From Streptomyces hyderabadensis (GTDB lineage Bacteria > Actinomycetota > Actinomycetes > Streptomycetales > Streptomycetaceae), in NCBI RefSeq assembly GCF_020404845.1, contig NZ_JAIOJZ010000012.1:62001-126000 (forward strand): DNA of 64,000 nucleotides, in the 5' to 3' direction. This document shows positions 18,294-28,593 of the stretch, in pieces; the first letter of the stretch is position 1; each line of letters begins with the position of its first letter. A program made the position numbers and the translations under genes. Under the pieces are notes generated by a model that was not told the DNA's origin, searched no databases, and saw only the letters and a list, made by a program, of their open reading frames with translations.

Positions 18294-19118
18294 CTACCCC
18301 CGATTCCGGCAAACATCACCCGCCCCACCGCGCCCTTCCCGGCGCCCGGACGGCTGCTGGCCGTCCGTCGGGCGCAGTACCAGGCAGACGAAGCCCATGC
18401 AGTCCCGGTAGGCGCGCAGCCAACCGTCGCGGTGGGCGGTGGCCGTCGCCAGCGCCTGGGCGCGGTCCGGGTCGCCGGGGTGGTCCAGGGCCCAGGTCGC
18501 CAGTGCACCCGTCCACGACCACTCGTAGTCGTCGAGTTCCCGGCGGGTGCTGATGTGCCCGCCCACGGGCGACCAGCCGTCCGCGACGACCCGGTCCAGG
18601 GTGGTCGGCAGGTCGGTGAGGTCACCGAGCATCTCGACGGCCTCGGGAGACGGGTCGCGTTCCCAGAACCCGTCGCCGACCAGGACGCGTCCGCCGGGCG
18701 CCAGGTGCTCGCGTGCGGCGGCGAGGGTGGCGGGCAGGCCCCCGAAGGCGTGTGTGGAGCCGACGCAGAGCACCAGGTCGAAGCGGTGCGCGGCGGCGAA
18801 CCGCGCGACGTCCGCACGGTGCAGGGTCAGCCGGTCCGCCACGCCGAGCCGGGCCGCGGCCTCGCGGGCCCGGCCGAGCGCGGTCTCGGAGACGTCGACG
18901 CCCTCGGCCACCAGACGCGGATGTCCGGCCAGGGCGCGCAGCAGCCACTCACCGCCGCCGCAGCCCAGGTCGAGGACGCGTGCGGAGCCGCCGGGGACGG
19001 CGCGGGCGAGGAGCCGGCCTACCGAGTCGTCGTCGAGGGGTGCCGCGATCGGGTGGTCGGCGTGGGCGAGCCGGGAGATCTGTTGTCGGTCCACCGGCGG
19101 AGCCTCGCACGGCGGCAT
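18294..19118 (-). CDS. Class I SAM-dependent methyltransferase
   Basis: 274 residues from ATG 19118; a GTG start at VDRQQISRLAHAD, eight codons later, is possible. Motif I VLDLGCGGGEWLL lies near residue 48, motif II EGVDVSETALGRA and motif III LHRADVARF follow, then FDLVLCVGSTHAFGG and a characteristic WERDPSPEAVEMLGDLTDLP segment seen in ubiE/SmtA-like enzymes of actinomycetes. Substrate is unknown. The C-terminal 30 residues are basic and probably disordered. It is 44 bp upstream of the ATPase gene on the same strand, so the two could be cotranscribed. Confidence 0.87.
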   Translation of the reverse strand: MPPCEAPPVDRQQISRLAHADHPIAAPLDDDSVGRLLARAVPGGSARVLDLGCGGGEWLLRALAGHPRLVAEGVDVSETALGRAREAAARLGVADRLTLHRADVARFAAAHRFDLVLCVGSTHAFGGLPATLAAAREHLAPGGRVLVGDGFWERDPSPEAVEMLGDLTDLPTTLDRVVADGWSPVGGHISTRRELDDYEWSWTGALATWALDHPGDPDRAQALATATAHRDGWLRAYRDCMGFVCLVLRPTDGQQPSGRREGRGGAGDVCRNRG

Positions 19119-19201
19119 GCACGGCGCACCCGATTTCCGGGCCGTCCGCCCCCGGGTCGGCCCGGGGACGGACGGGCGGCCCGCCCGACGAACGTGCGGC
19201 G

Positions 19202-20842
<1,641 letters not shown>

Positions 20843-20930
20843 GCGCCCACTCCTCCGCATAGGTCGGGACTTCGCTCGCGGGTCCCATCTTCCCCTGTCC
20901 GGGGCGCGGCGCCGTGCGTGGCGGCCGGTG

Positions 20931-21293
20931 TCAGATCCGGCCGCCGGTGAGACGGGTGAGGGGACCGTGCGTGTGTCGTCCGGCGCGGCGGCCCATCGCG
21001 TACGACACCGCGGTCACGGCGGTGAGACCCGCGCCCACACCGGCGGCGACGAGTTTGCGGTGGGCGACGACCGTCCAGGCCGTCTTCGCCGTGGCCGCGA
21101 CCTGTCCCGAGGTGGTGGCGACGGCCTGGCGGCCGGCCGCGACGCCCTTGGCCGCCGTCCGGGCGGCGCCGCTCGCGGCGTCGGCGGAACGCCGGGCACC
21201 GGCCTCGGCGGCCGACGCGGCGTCAGCGGCCTTTGCCTCGACGGTCCTGGTGCGGGCGGGCTTCTTGTTGGTGTCCTTGTCCGGATCGCTCAT
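20931..21293 (-). CDS. Small Ala/Lys-rich protein with one membrane helix
   Basis: The ATG at 21291-21293 ([19 protein letters not shown]), preceded by GGCGGAG, gives 120 residues. A charged N-terminus is followed by an Ala-rich amphipathic helix (about 20-75) with heptad-like spacing, then a single membrane helix ([22 protein letters not shown], about 82-103) and a short basic tail. No family was recognised. The layout is that of a tail-anchored or phasin-like helical protein, but this is only architecture. Confidence 0.7.
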   Translation of the reverse strand: MSDPDKDTNKKPARTRTVEAKAADAASAAEAGARRSADAASGAARTAAKGVAAGRQAVATTSGQVAATAKTAWTVVAHRKLVAAGVGAGLTAVTAVSYAMGRRAGRHTHGPLTRLTGGRI

Positions 21294-21418
21294 GGACTCC
21301 GCCTTGCCCCTCACCGCGTCGGCAAACGCGGACGTCCCGCACCGGTGCGCCACGACCGGTCGGCAGGCTCAACGGGGCCGGTCCGTCGGGGCGTTGTCCC
21401 CTTCCCCGGTGCGGCCCT

Positions 21419-22159
21419 TCACCGCCGCGGGCCGGGCAGCTCCCGTGGCTCGATCCGCTCCTCCAGCGCCGTGCCGCCGTCGCGCACGACCAAGTAGGCG
21501 CCCTTGCCGGGCACCTCCGTGACCGCTTCGACCAGTTCGGTGCCGCGGTAGACGAGGCCCACGCCGTCGTCGGTGCAGTGGGCCGTCGGGAGGGTGCCGT
21601 CGGCGACGAGCCGGTGGATGAGCGGACGGCGACCGGGGTCGACGTCGTAGTGGACGCCGTTGCCGTAGGGCAGGAGGCCCAACGCGTTGGTGACCGGGCG
21701 GAGTTCGGGGCCGAAGGAGTCGGTCGCACCGCCCCGGAACCAGCACAGCGAGCCCGCGCTCACACCGCTGAGCACGACGCCCGCCTCCCAGGCCCTGCGC
21801 ATGATCCGGTCCAGGCCGTGCACGCGCCACACGGCCAGCAGGTTGGCCACCGATCCGCCCATGACCCAGACGACGTCCTGGGCGAGCACGGTCTCCTCGA
21901 CGTCCTCGACGTTGGGCATGGGGAAAAGGTGCAGCGGTGTCAGATCGAACCCGGCGACGCGGGCGGCCTCCGTCATGCGTGCGGTGAAGTGCTCGGCGTC
22001 CCCTATGGCGGTGCCCACGTACAGGACGCGGGGGCGTCGGCCGTGCGCGCCCGAGAGGTCCACCGCGTGGTGGACCAGGGCGTCGAAGGCCACCATGGTC
22101 CGGCCGCCCGCGCGGTGGCCGCCCGAGGTGGCGAGGATCGTGGGTTGCGGTGCCGTCAT
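21419..22159 (-). CDS. Peptidase E-like (S51, class I glutamine-amidotransferase fold) protein
   Basis: A 246-residue cytosolic protein. The nucleophile elbow GVSAGSLCWF holds the catalytic Ser near residue 134, preceded by VWVMGGSVANLLAVW as in the dipeptidase E family, and a likely catalytic His lies in LPTAHCTDDGVGLVY. Characterised members cleave Asp-X dipeptides or cyanophycin. The segment YVGTAIGDAEHF near residue 48 fits the Rossmann-like core. It is 9 bp from the LysR gene on the same strand, but a functional tie to the aromatic operon is not evident. Confidence 0.85.
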   Translation of the reverse strand: MTAPQPTILATSGGHRAGGRTMVAFDALVHHAVDLSGAHGRRPRVLYVGTAIGDAEHFTARMTEAARVAGFDLTPLHLFPMPNVEDVEETVLAQDVVWVMGGSVANLLAVWRVHGLDRIMRRAWEAGVVLSGVSAGSLCWFRGGATDSFGPELRPVTNALGLLPYGNGVHYDVDPGRRPLIHRLVADGTLPTAHCTDDGVGLVYRGTELVEAVTEVPGKGAYLVVRDGGTALEERIEPRELPGPRR

Positions 22160-22168
22160 GCGGTGATC

Positions 22169-23104
22169 CTAACGAGGGCTGGACGGCGCCAGTTGGGCCG
22201 CGCTCACCTGCTCGCCCAGCACCTCGGCCAGGAACTGCACGAGCCAGCGCTGGGCCGGGCTGCGCGAGGACTCGTGCCGTGCGTACAGGGCGATCTCGAT
22301 GGGCTCGGTCTCGAACGGCAGCCGGACCAGGCGCACCCGGTGGGAGGCCGTGAAGACCTCGCCGACGTACTCGGGGACGATGGCCACCAGGTCGGTCTGC
22401 TCCAGCAGATAGGGCAGCATCGAGAAGCGGGTGGCGTCCACCGCCACCCGTTCCAGGAGCCCGTGCGCGCCCAGCAGGGCCCTGGGCGCGACGTGGCCGC
22501 TCGGTCCGAACACCGTCGCGTGGTGCTCCGCCGCGAGGTCCGCCGACGTGACCGCGTCGCCCCGCACGCGCGGATGGTCGGCGGCGACCATCAGGACGTA
22601 GCGCTCACGGAAGAGCGGGATGCGCACGGTGAGGTGCGAGGTGATCACCGGGGTGGCCACGAACGCGTCGAGGTCGCCGCGGCGCAGCTGCCCCTCGGCG
22701 TCCTCCACGTCGAAGGGGCGGACGGTGAACGACACGCCCGGCGCCCGCTCCCGCGCGGCGGCCACGAGCCTCGGCAGCAGGGTGGCCTCGCCGAGGTCGG
22801 ACAGGGCGATGGTGAAGCGGCCCGTCATGGTCCCGGCGTCGAAGAGGTCGCCCTGGCGGACCGTCCCGTCGATCTCCGCCAGCGCCCGCTGGAGCGGCAG
22901 GTACAGCCGCCGCGCGCCGGCGGTGGGGGTCAGCCCGCGTCCGTTGCGGCGGAACAGCTCGTCGTCGAAGTGCCGGCGCAGCTTGCCCAGGCTGTAGCTG
23001 ACGGTGGGCTGCGTGACGTGGAGCGTCTCGGCGGTGGCGGTGACGCTGCCGGTCTCGTAGAGCAGGACGAAGACCCGGGCCAGGTTGAGATCGAAGGTGG
23101 CCAT
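22169..23104 (-). CDS. LysR-type regulator of the benzoylformate operon
   Basis: Starting at ATG 23104 (MATFDLNLARVFV) gives 311 residues; ATG 23137 would add 11. The winged helix reads DLNLARVFVLLYETGSVTATAETLHVTQPTVSYSLGKLRRHF in outline, with an effector domain from about residue 90 (TIALSDLGEATLLPRL). It is of the NodD/NahR-like branch, by the DLNLL-type opening and the SDLGE start of the effector domain. It diverges from the benzoylformate decarboxylase gene across 94 bp, the classical arrangement for activation of the adjacent operon by an aromatic inducer. A weak ACAT-N12-ATGT dyad lies at 23134-23153. Confidence 0.9.
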   Translation of the reverse strand: MATFDLNLARVFVLLYETGSVTATAETLHVTQPTVSYSLGKLRRHFDDELFRRNGRGLTPTAGARRLYLPLQRALAEIDGTVRQGDLFDAGTMTGRFTIALSDLGEATLLPRLVAAARERAPGVSFTVRPFDVEDAEGQLRRGDLDAFVATPVITSHLTVRIPLFRERYVLMVAADHPRVRGDAVTSADLAAEHHATVFGPSGHVAPRALLGAHGLLERVAVDATRFSMLPYLLEQTDLVAIVPEYVGEVFTASHRVRLVRLPFETEPIEIALYARHESSRSPAQRWLVQFLAEVLGEQVSAAQLAPSSPR

Positions 23105-23198
23105 ATCGACGGAGTCTATATCGGAGCGCCGAAACATCTATTGGTGCCCATGTCGCGTGGTGCCTAGCGTGTCCCGCGTCACTTCGAAAGGAATGTCC

Positions 23199-24779
23199 GT
23201 GCCATCCGTGCGCCGTGTCTCCCACGAACTCCTGGAGCGCCAGGGCCTGACCACCGTCTTCGGCAATCCGGGCTCCAACGAGCTGCCCTTCCTCGCCGAG
23301 CTGCCCGACGGCTTCCGCTACGTCCTCGGTCTGCACGAGGGCGCCGTCGTCGGCATGGCCGACGGGTACGCCCAGGCGACCGGCCGCCCGGTGCTGGTCA
23401 ACCTGCACGCCGCCTCCGGTTCCGGCAACGCGATGGGTGCCCTGACGAACGCCGTCGCCTCCCGTACGCCGCTGGTGGTGGTGGCCGGTCAGCAGGTGCG
23501 CCCGGCCATCGGCCCCGAGGCCAACCTGGCCAGCGTCGACGCCCCCGCCCTGATGAAGCCGCTGGTCGGCTGGGCGGCGGAGCCGGCGTGCGCCGGGGAC
23601 GTGCCGCGCGCCCTCGCCCAGGCCGTCTTCGAGGCGCGGCTGCAGCGCCGGCCGACCTATCTGTCCGTGCCGTACGACGACTGGTCGGCGGAGGCGGACG
23701 ACAACGCCCTGGCCGTGCTTGACCGGCGGGTCGGGCGGGCCTCGGCGCCGAGCGGCGAGCAGCGCCGGTGGCTCGCGGAGCGGGTCGCCTCGGCCCGGCG
23801 CCCCGCGCTCGTGCTGGGCGGGGACATCGACTCGGCCGGCCGGTTCGACGACGCGGTGCGGCTGGCCGAGCGGCTGGGCGGCCCGGTGTGGGCGGCGCCC
23901 TCGCAGTTCCGGCTGCCGTTCCCGAACCGGCATCCGCAGTTCCGGGGCGTGCTGCCCGCCGGGATCGCGCCGGTCTGCGAGGCCTTCGAGGGCCACGACC
24001 TGGTGCTCGTGCTGGGCGCGCCGGTCTTCCGCTACCACGAGCACCTGCCCGGCCGGTACCTGCCCGAGGGCACCGCGCTGATCCAGGTGACCGAGGACGC
24101 CTCGGCCGCCGCGCGGGCGCCGATGGGCGAGGCGCTGGTCGCCGACCCGGGTGCCGTGATCGACGTGCTCCTGGAGGCGCTCGACGCCGCCGACGGGCCC
24201 GCGGATCCCTACCGGCCGGTGCCCGAGCCGCTCACCGCCGAGGGTGCGGCGCTCCATCCGGAGCAGGTCTTCGCCGCGCTGCGCGAGGAGATGCCCGAGG
24301 ACACCGCCTACGTCGTCGAGTCGACGTCGACCAACGCGGCGTGGTGGCGCCAGATGGACCTGCGCCGCCAGGGCTCCTACTACTTCCCGGCGGCCGGGGG
24401 CCTCGGTTTCGGGCTGCCGGGCGCGGTCGGCGTCGCGATGGCCCAGCCCGACCGCCCGGTGGTCGGGGTGATCGGCGACGGCTCGGCCAACTACGGCATC
24501 ACCGCGCTGTGGACGGCCGCGCAGCACCGGGTCCCGCTCACCGTCGTCCTGCTGCGCAACGGCACGTACGGGGCGCTGCGCTGGTTCGGCGGGCTGCTCG
24601 GCGTTCCGGACGCGCCCGGCCTCGACATCCCCGGCCTCGACTTCACCCGCATCGCGGAGGGCTACGGCGTCCGCGCCCAGCACGTCGCCGGGGTGGCCGA
24701 GCTGCGCGCCGCGCTCGCCGAGACGCCGGACCACCCCCGGCTGATCCAGGTCGACACGGCGCTCACCACGCCCTCCTGA
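23199..24779 (+). CDS. mdlC: Benzoylformate decarboxylase (ThDP-dependent)
   Basis: GTG 23199 is chosen over ATG 23193: GAAAGGA (23186-23192) lies 6 nt upstream of the GTG but abuts the ATG. With this start, Ser26 (GNPGSNELPF), Glu47 (LHEGAVVG) and His70 (NLHAASGSGNAMG) fall on the numbering of the Pseudomonas putida enzyme, and FRYHEH supplies the equivalent of His281 at 280. The ThDP/Mg motif is GDGSANYGITALWTAAQ. Length is 526 residues versus 528. It decarboxylates benzoylformate (phenylglyoxylate) to benzaldehyde. An aldehyde dehydrogenase and an aromatic-acid transporter follow. The residue match is strong; substrate specificity beyond aromatic 2-oxo acids is inferred. Confidence 0.93.
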   Translation: MPSVRRVSHELLERQGLTTVFGNPGSNELPFLAELPDGFRYVLGLHEGAVVGMADGYAQATGRPVLVNLHAASGSGNAMGALTNAVASRTPLVVVAGQQVRPAIGPEANLASVDAPALMKPLVGWAAEPACAGDVPRALAQAVFEARLQRRPTYLSVPYDDWSAEADDNALAVLDRRVGRASAPSGEQRRWLAERVASARRPALVLGGDIDSAGRFDDAVRLAERLGGPVWAAPSQFRLPFPNRHPQFRGVLPAGIAPVCEAFEGHDLVLVLGAPVFRYHEHLPGRYLPEGTALIQVTEDASAAARAPMGEALVADPGAVIDVLLEALDAADGPADPYRPVPEPLTAEGAALHPEQVFAALREEMPEDTAYVVESTSTNAAWWRQMDLRRQGSYYFPAAGGLGFGLPGAVGVAMAQPDRPVVGVIGDGSANYGITALWTAAQHRVPLTVVLLRNGTYGALRWFGGLLGVPDAPGLDIPGLDFTRIAEGYGVRAQHVAGVAELRAALAETPDHPRLIQVDTALTTPS

Positions 24780-24826
24780 ACCGAATCGCAAGCACCACAC
24801 CGAAGATCCCGACGAGAGGGAAGACG

Positions 24827-26281
24827 ATGACACTCCTGGACAGCGCCGTCTGGGGCGGGACGTTCTACAGCGACGGCTGGCAGGACTCCCCCACCGAGCA
24901 GCCGGTGACCGAGCCCGCCACCGGCGACCGGCTCGGCACGGTGGGCCTCGCCACGGCCGAGGACGTGAACCGCGCCGCCACCCGGGCCGCCGAGGCACAG
25001 CGCGCCTGGGCGGCGACCTCGCCGCAGCGGCGCGCCGCGGTGCTGCGCCGCGCGGGCGAGCTGTTCACCGAGCACGCCGCCGAGATCGAGGACTGGCTGG
25101 TGCGCGAGGCCGGTTCGGTGCGGTCCAAGGCGGGCTTCGAGGCGGGGCTGGCGATCGGCGAGTGCTTCGAGTGCGCCGGGCTGCCGACCCATCCCCAGGG
25201 CGAGGTGCTCACCTCGGAGGACACCCGCTGGTCGCTGGCCCGCCGCCGCCCGGCCGGTGTGGTCAGCGTGATCGCGCCCTTCAACTTCCCGCTCATCCTC
25301 GGCCTGCGTTCGGTGGCCCCCGCGCTGGCGCTCGGCAACGCCGTGCTGCTGAAGCCGGACCCGCGCACCGCGGTGAGCGGCGGTGTCGTCATCGCCCGGA
25401 TCTTCGAGGAGGCGGGGCTTCCGGCCGGCGTCCTGCACCTGCTGCCGGGCGACGGGTCGGTGGGCCGGGCGGTGGTGGAGGCTCCCGAGGTGCGGGTGAT
25501 CTCGTTCACCGGTTCCACTCCGGTCGGACGGGCGATCGGCGAGCAGGCCGGGCGGCTGCTGAAGCGGGCGCACCTGGAGCTGGGCGGCAACAACGCGCTG
25601 GTCGTGCTGCCCGGCGCGGACGTGGCGAAGGCGGCCTCGGCGGGGGCGTTCGGCTCGTATCTGCACCAGGGGCAGATCTGCATGACGACCGGCCGGCACA
25701 TCGTGCACGAGTCGCTGGTCGAGGAGTACACGGCCGCGCTCGCCGCGAAGGCGGAGGCGCTGCCGGTGGGCGACCCGGCGCGGGAGGACGTGGCGCTGGG
25801 CCCGATCATCGACCGGCGGCAGCTGGAGCGGGTGCACGGCATCGTCACCGACAGCGTCGCGGCGGGCGCCAAGGTCGCCGCGGGCGGCGAGATCGACGGC
25901 GCGGGCTACCGCGCCACCGTGCTGACCGGCCTGACCACGGACATGCCGGCCTGGCGCGAGGAGATCTTCGGCCCGGTCGCGCCCGTCATCTCCTTCTCCA
26001 CCACGGAGGAGGCCGCGCGGATCGTCAACGACTGCGAGTACGGGCTGTCGGTCGGCATCCTCGGCGACGTCGGCACGGCGATGAAGCTCGCCGACCGGAT
26101 CGACTCCGGCAAGGTGCACATCAACGAGCAGACGGTCAGCGACGAGCCCAACGCCCCCTTCGGCGGGGTCAAGGCATCGGGCACCGGCTCCCGGTTCGGC
26201 GGCGCCGCGGCCAACGTCGAGGCGTTCACCGAGACCCAGTGGCTCACGGTCCGCCCGGACATCGCCGACTACCCGTTCTGA
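24827..26281 (+). CDS. Aromatic aldehyde (benzaldehyde) dehydrogenase
   Basis: The ATG at 24827 has GAGAGGGA upstream; the product is 484 residues. ALDH catalytic residues are present: Asn153 in APFNFP, Glu251 in LELGGNN and Cys285 in GQICMTTGR. The short N-terminus and the LHQGQICMTTGRHIVH context fit the XylC/MdlD-like benzaldehyde dehydrogenase branch. It should oxidise benzaldehyde from the upstream decarboxylase to benzoate with NAD(P)+. It is 47 bp downstream of that gene and clearly in the same operon. Confidence 0.92.
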   Translation: MTLLDSAVWGGTFYSDGWQDSPTEQPVTEPATGDRLGTVGLATAEDVNRAATRAAEAQRAWAATSPQRRAAVLRRAGELFTEHAAEIEDWLVREAGSVRSKAGFEAGLAIGECFECAGLPTHPQGEVLTSEDTRWSLARRRPAGVVSVIAPFNFPLILGLRSVAPALALGNAVLLKPDPRTAVSGGVVIARIFEEAGLPAGVLHLLPGDGSVGRAVVEAPEVRVISFTGSTPVGRAIGEQAGRLLKRAHLELGGNNALVVLPGADVAKAASAGAFGSYLHQGQICMTTGRHIVHESLVEEYTAALAAKAEALPVGDPAREDVALGPIIDRRQLERVHGIVTDSVAAGAKVAAGGEIDGAGYRATVLTGLTTDMPAWREEIFGPVAPVISFSTTEEAARIVNDCEYGLSVGILGDVGTAMKLADRIDSGKVHINEQTVSDEPNAPFGGVKASGTGSRFGGAAANVEAFTETQWLTVRPDIADYPF

Positions 26282-26372
26282 TCCCTCCGGTCACCCGTAC
26301 CGGTCCCGCCCCCGGCCGCCCCGGCCGGTCCTGCTCCGCTCACTCACACCCGTCCCCGGGGGGAGACTCACC

Positions 26373-27647
26373 ATGGCTTCCACCACCACGTCCGGCGCGC
26401 CCGCGCAGACCGGCCGCGCCACCGGCGGCACCTGGACGGTGATCCTGTGCTGGATCACCGTCCTGCTGGAGGGCTACGACCTCGTCGTCCTCGGCGCCAT
26501 CATCCCCACCCTGCTCAAGACCCACCACCTCGGCATGACCGCGGGCGACGCGACCACCATCGCCACGCTCTCGCTGGTGGGCGTCGCCATCGGCGCGGTC
26601 TGCGTCGGCCCGCTGGCCGACCGGCTGGGCCGGCGCCGCCTGCTCATCGGCTCGGTCGTGCTCTTCTCGGTCCTCACCATCGTGGTGCCGCTGGCGAACT
26701 CCGTCGCGATGTTCGCCGCGCTGCGCCTCCTCGCCGGTCTGGGCCTGGGTGCCTGCATGCCGGTCTCGCTCACGATGATGGCCGAGCACATGCCCGCCAG
26801 CCGCCGGGCGCGGGCCAGCACCCTGACGATGACCGGCTACCACACCGGTGCGGTGATCACCTCGCTGCTGGCGCTGCAGGTGACGGACAACTGGGAGATC
26901 CTCTTCTACCTGCTCGGTGTCGTCGGCCTGGTGATCGCCGCGATCCAGTGGTTCAAGCTGCCGGAGTCGGAGGCTTTCGAGCGGGCCAAGCAGGACGGGG
27001 CACACCGCGTGCCGTTCACCGAACTGCTCAAGCCGGCGTACCTGCGTGCGGGCATCGGCATCTGGGTCGCCTCGTTCATGGGGCTGCTGCTGGTCTACGG
27101 GCTCAACACCTGGCTGCCGAAGCTGATGAACGACGCGGGCTACCCGGTGCCGACGGCGGTCACCCAGCTCCTGGTGCTCAACATCGGCGGCGTCGTCGGC
27201 CTGGTCCTCGGCGGGTACGTCGCCGACCGGCGGGGCATCAAGGGCACCACCATGGTCTGGTTCGCGGTCTCGGTGCTCATGCTGGGGTGCTTGAGCATCA
27301 AGATGGAGAGCGACCTGCTGCTCAACGTCGTCGTCTTCTTCACCGGCGTGTTCGTCTTCTCGGCCATGGTGCTCGTCTACGCCTACGTGACGCACTTCTA
27401 CCCGGCGTCCGTGCGCGGCACCGCGCTCGGCTCGGCGTCCGGGATCGGCCGGATCGGCTCCATCGTCGGCCCGTCGATCACCGGCGCGCTGGTCGCCTCG
27501 GGGGTCGGGCACCCGTGGGGCTTCTACTTCTTCGCCGCGGTGGCGGTCCTGGGCTTCCTGGCCGTGCTCACGCTGCCGCGCGGCGGCGGGGACGGAGCGG
27601 CCGAGGCCGAGGCCGGAGCCGCGCCGTCCGCCGCTCCGGCCGGGTGA
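26373..27647 (+). CDS. Aromatic acid:H+ symporter (AAHS-type MFS)
   Basis: 424 residues, 12 hydrophobic segments, with GGGGGGAGA ahead of ATG 26373. The first helix carries VLLEGYDLVVLGAIIPTLL, the position of the conserved acidic motif of PcaK/BenK transporters, and GPLADRLGRRRLL is the MFS signature between helices 2 and 3. It probably imports benzoylformate or a related aromatic acid for the two upstream enzymes. A strong hairpin at 27667-27700 ends the operon. The Ala-rich C-terminal tail is non-conserved. Confidence 0.9.
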   Translation: MASTTTSGAPAQTGRATGGTWTVILCWITVLLEGYDLVVLGAIIPTLLKTHHLGMTAGDATTIATLSLVGVAIGAVCVGPLADRLGRRRLLIGSVVLFSVLTIVVPLANSVAMFAALRLLAGLGLGACMPVSLTMMAEHMPASRRARASTLTMTGYHTGAVITSLLALQVTDNWEILFYLLGVVGLVIAAIQWFKLPESEAFERAKQDGAHRVPFTELLKPAYLRAGIGIWVASFMGLLLVYGLNTWLPKLMNDAGYPVPTAVTQLLVLNIGGVVGLVLGGYVADRRGIKGTTMVWFAVSVLMLGCLSIKMESDLLLNVVVFFTGVFVFSAMVLVYAYVTHFYPASVRGTALGSASGIGRIGSIVGPSITGALVASGVGHPWGFYFFAAVAVLGFLAVLTLPRGGGDGAAEAEAGAAPSAAPAG

Positions 27648-27666
27648 GGCCCTGACCGCATGAGGA

Positions 27667-27700
27667 ACGGGAGCAGTGGGCCGCGGCCCGCTGCTCCCGT
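27667..27700. terminator. Terminator after the benzoylformate operon
   Basis: A 16-bp stem with one G-U pair: ACGGGAGCAGTGGGCC (27667-27682) pairs with 27685-27700 around GC. It lies between two convergent genes, 20 nt from each stop, and should work both ways. Confidence 0.85.
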
Positions 27701-27720
27701 CGGTGTCCGGAGGGTGTGAC

Positions 27721-28488
27721 TCAGTCGTTGTCGACCTTCTGGCCCAGCACCTTGCCGTTGGCCGCGTCGACCTCGACGGTGGTCTTGTTCCAGTTGCCCT
27801 TGTCGACCACGTCGACGCCCCAGACGACCTGCTGGTCGTCGTTGTCGCCGAGTTCGACGTGGGTGACGGTGCCCTTCGCCTTGGCGGTGGCCGCCTTGAC
27901 CGCCTGCTCCGGCGTCTGCTTGGCCTTGTCCAGCCAGTCGGTCACCTGGGTCTTGTCGTCCGCGTCCTGGTCCGGGTCGACCATGGTCCTGAAGACCTTG
28001 CCGCTCACCGCGTCGACGTCGATCCGGTGCAGGGTGCCGTCGGGCTGGGCGACCTTGGCCTCCCACTCCGGGGCGCCCTCGCTGGGCGCGGGGTTCGGCA
28101 TGCTGGGGCTCGCCTGGCCGGTCGGGGATCCCGTCGGCGACGCGGTGGTGTCGGCCTCCACGCGCTTGAGTTCGAGGTCCACGAGCTTGCCCTCGGGGAC
28201 CTCCTTCACCGCGGTGTCGGCGGCCTTGTCCCAGGTGACCTTCGCCGCCGAGACGAGGTCCTTGCGCTCGGTCTGGTCCTCGTTCATCGAGGGGGACGCA
28301 GAGCCGGTGGGGGACGGGGACTGGGTATCGGTACCGGTCGGGGAGGGGGACTCGGTCTGAGCCGCCTCCGCGACGCTGGAACGGGTCGTATCGGCGTTGG
28401 TGCAGGCCGTCAGCAGCAGGGCGGAGGCGCCCAGGGCAGCCGCCGCGGCCAGCGAACGCACGGGGGGAAGTCGTCGTGCAGAGCTCAT
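27721..28488 (-). CDS. PepSY-domain lipoprotein
   Basis: The ATG at 28486-28488 gives 255 residues. A type II signal peptide ends in LLLTAC (Cys29), so the protein is lipidated and surface-held. A Ser/Pro/Thr-rich spacer leads to two PepSY repeats: one in the middle (AAKVTWDKAADTAVKE ... EWEAKVAQPDGTLHRIDVDAVSGKV) and one at the C-terminus (QAVKAATAKAKGTVTHVEL ... NWNKTTVEVDAANGKVLG). PepSY domains often inhibit or chaperone secreted proteases. The adjacent snapalysin locus is suggestive, but this gene has its own promoter region and no proven link. Confidence 0.9.
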   Translation of the reverse strand: MSSARRLPPVRSLAAAAALGASALLLTACTNADTTRSSVAEAAQTESPSPTGTDTQSPSPTGSASPSMNEDQTERKDLVSAAKVTWDKAADTAVKEVPEGKLVDLELKRVEADTTASPTGSPTGQASPSMPNPAPSEGAPEWEAKVAQPDGTLHRIDVDAVSGKVFRTMVDPDQDADDKTQVTDWLDKAKQTPEQAVKAATAKAKGTVTHVELGDNDDQQVVWGVDVVDKGNWNKTTVEVDAANGKVLGQKVDND

Positions 28489-28593
28489 GATGCTGTCCGT
28501 AACCGCTTCGTCACGCAGACACACCGCTCCGGTATGAAAATCACCCCATTGGCCGGGACCGGGGCGACCCCGCGGACAGCGGGCGGACTGCCT

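Noticed and set aside
17131..18411. Plus-strand open frames across the repeat tract
   Set aside because: They are Arg/Pro/Gly translations of repeats and of the antisense of the ATPase gene, with no start signal.
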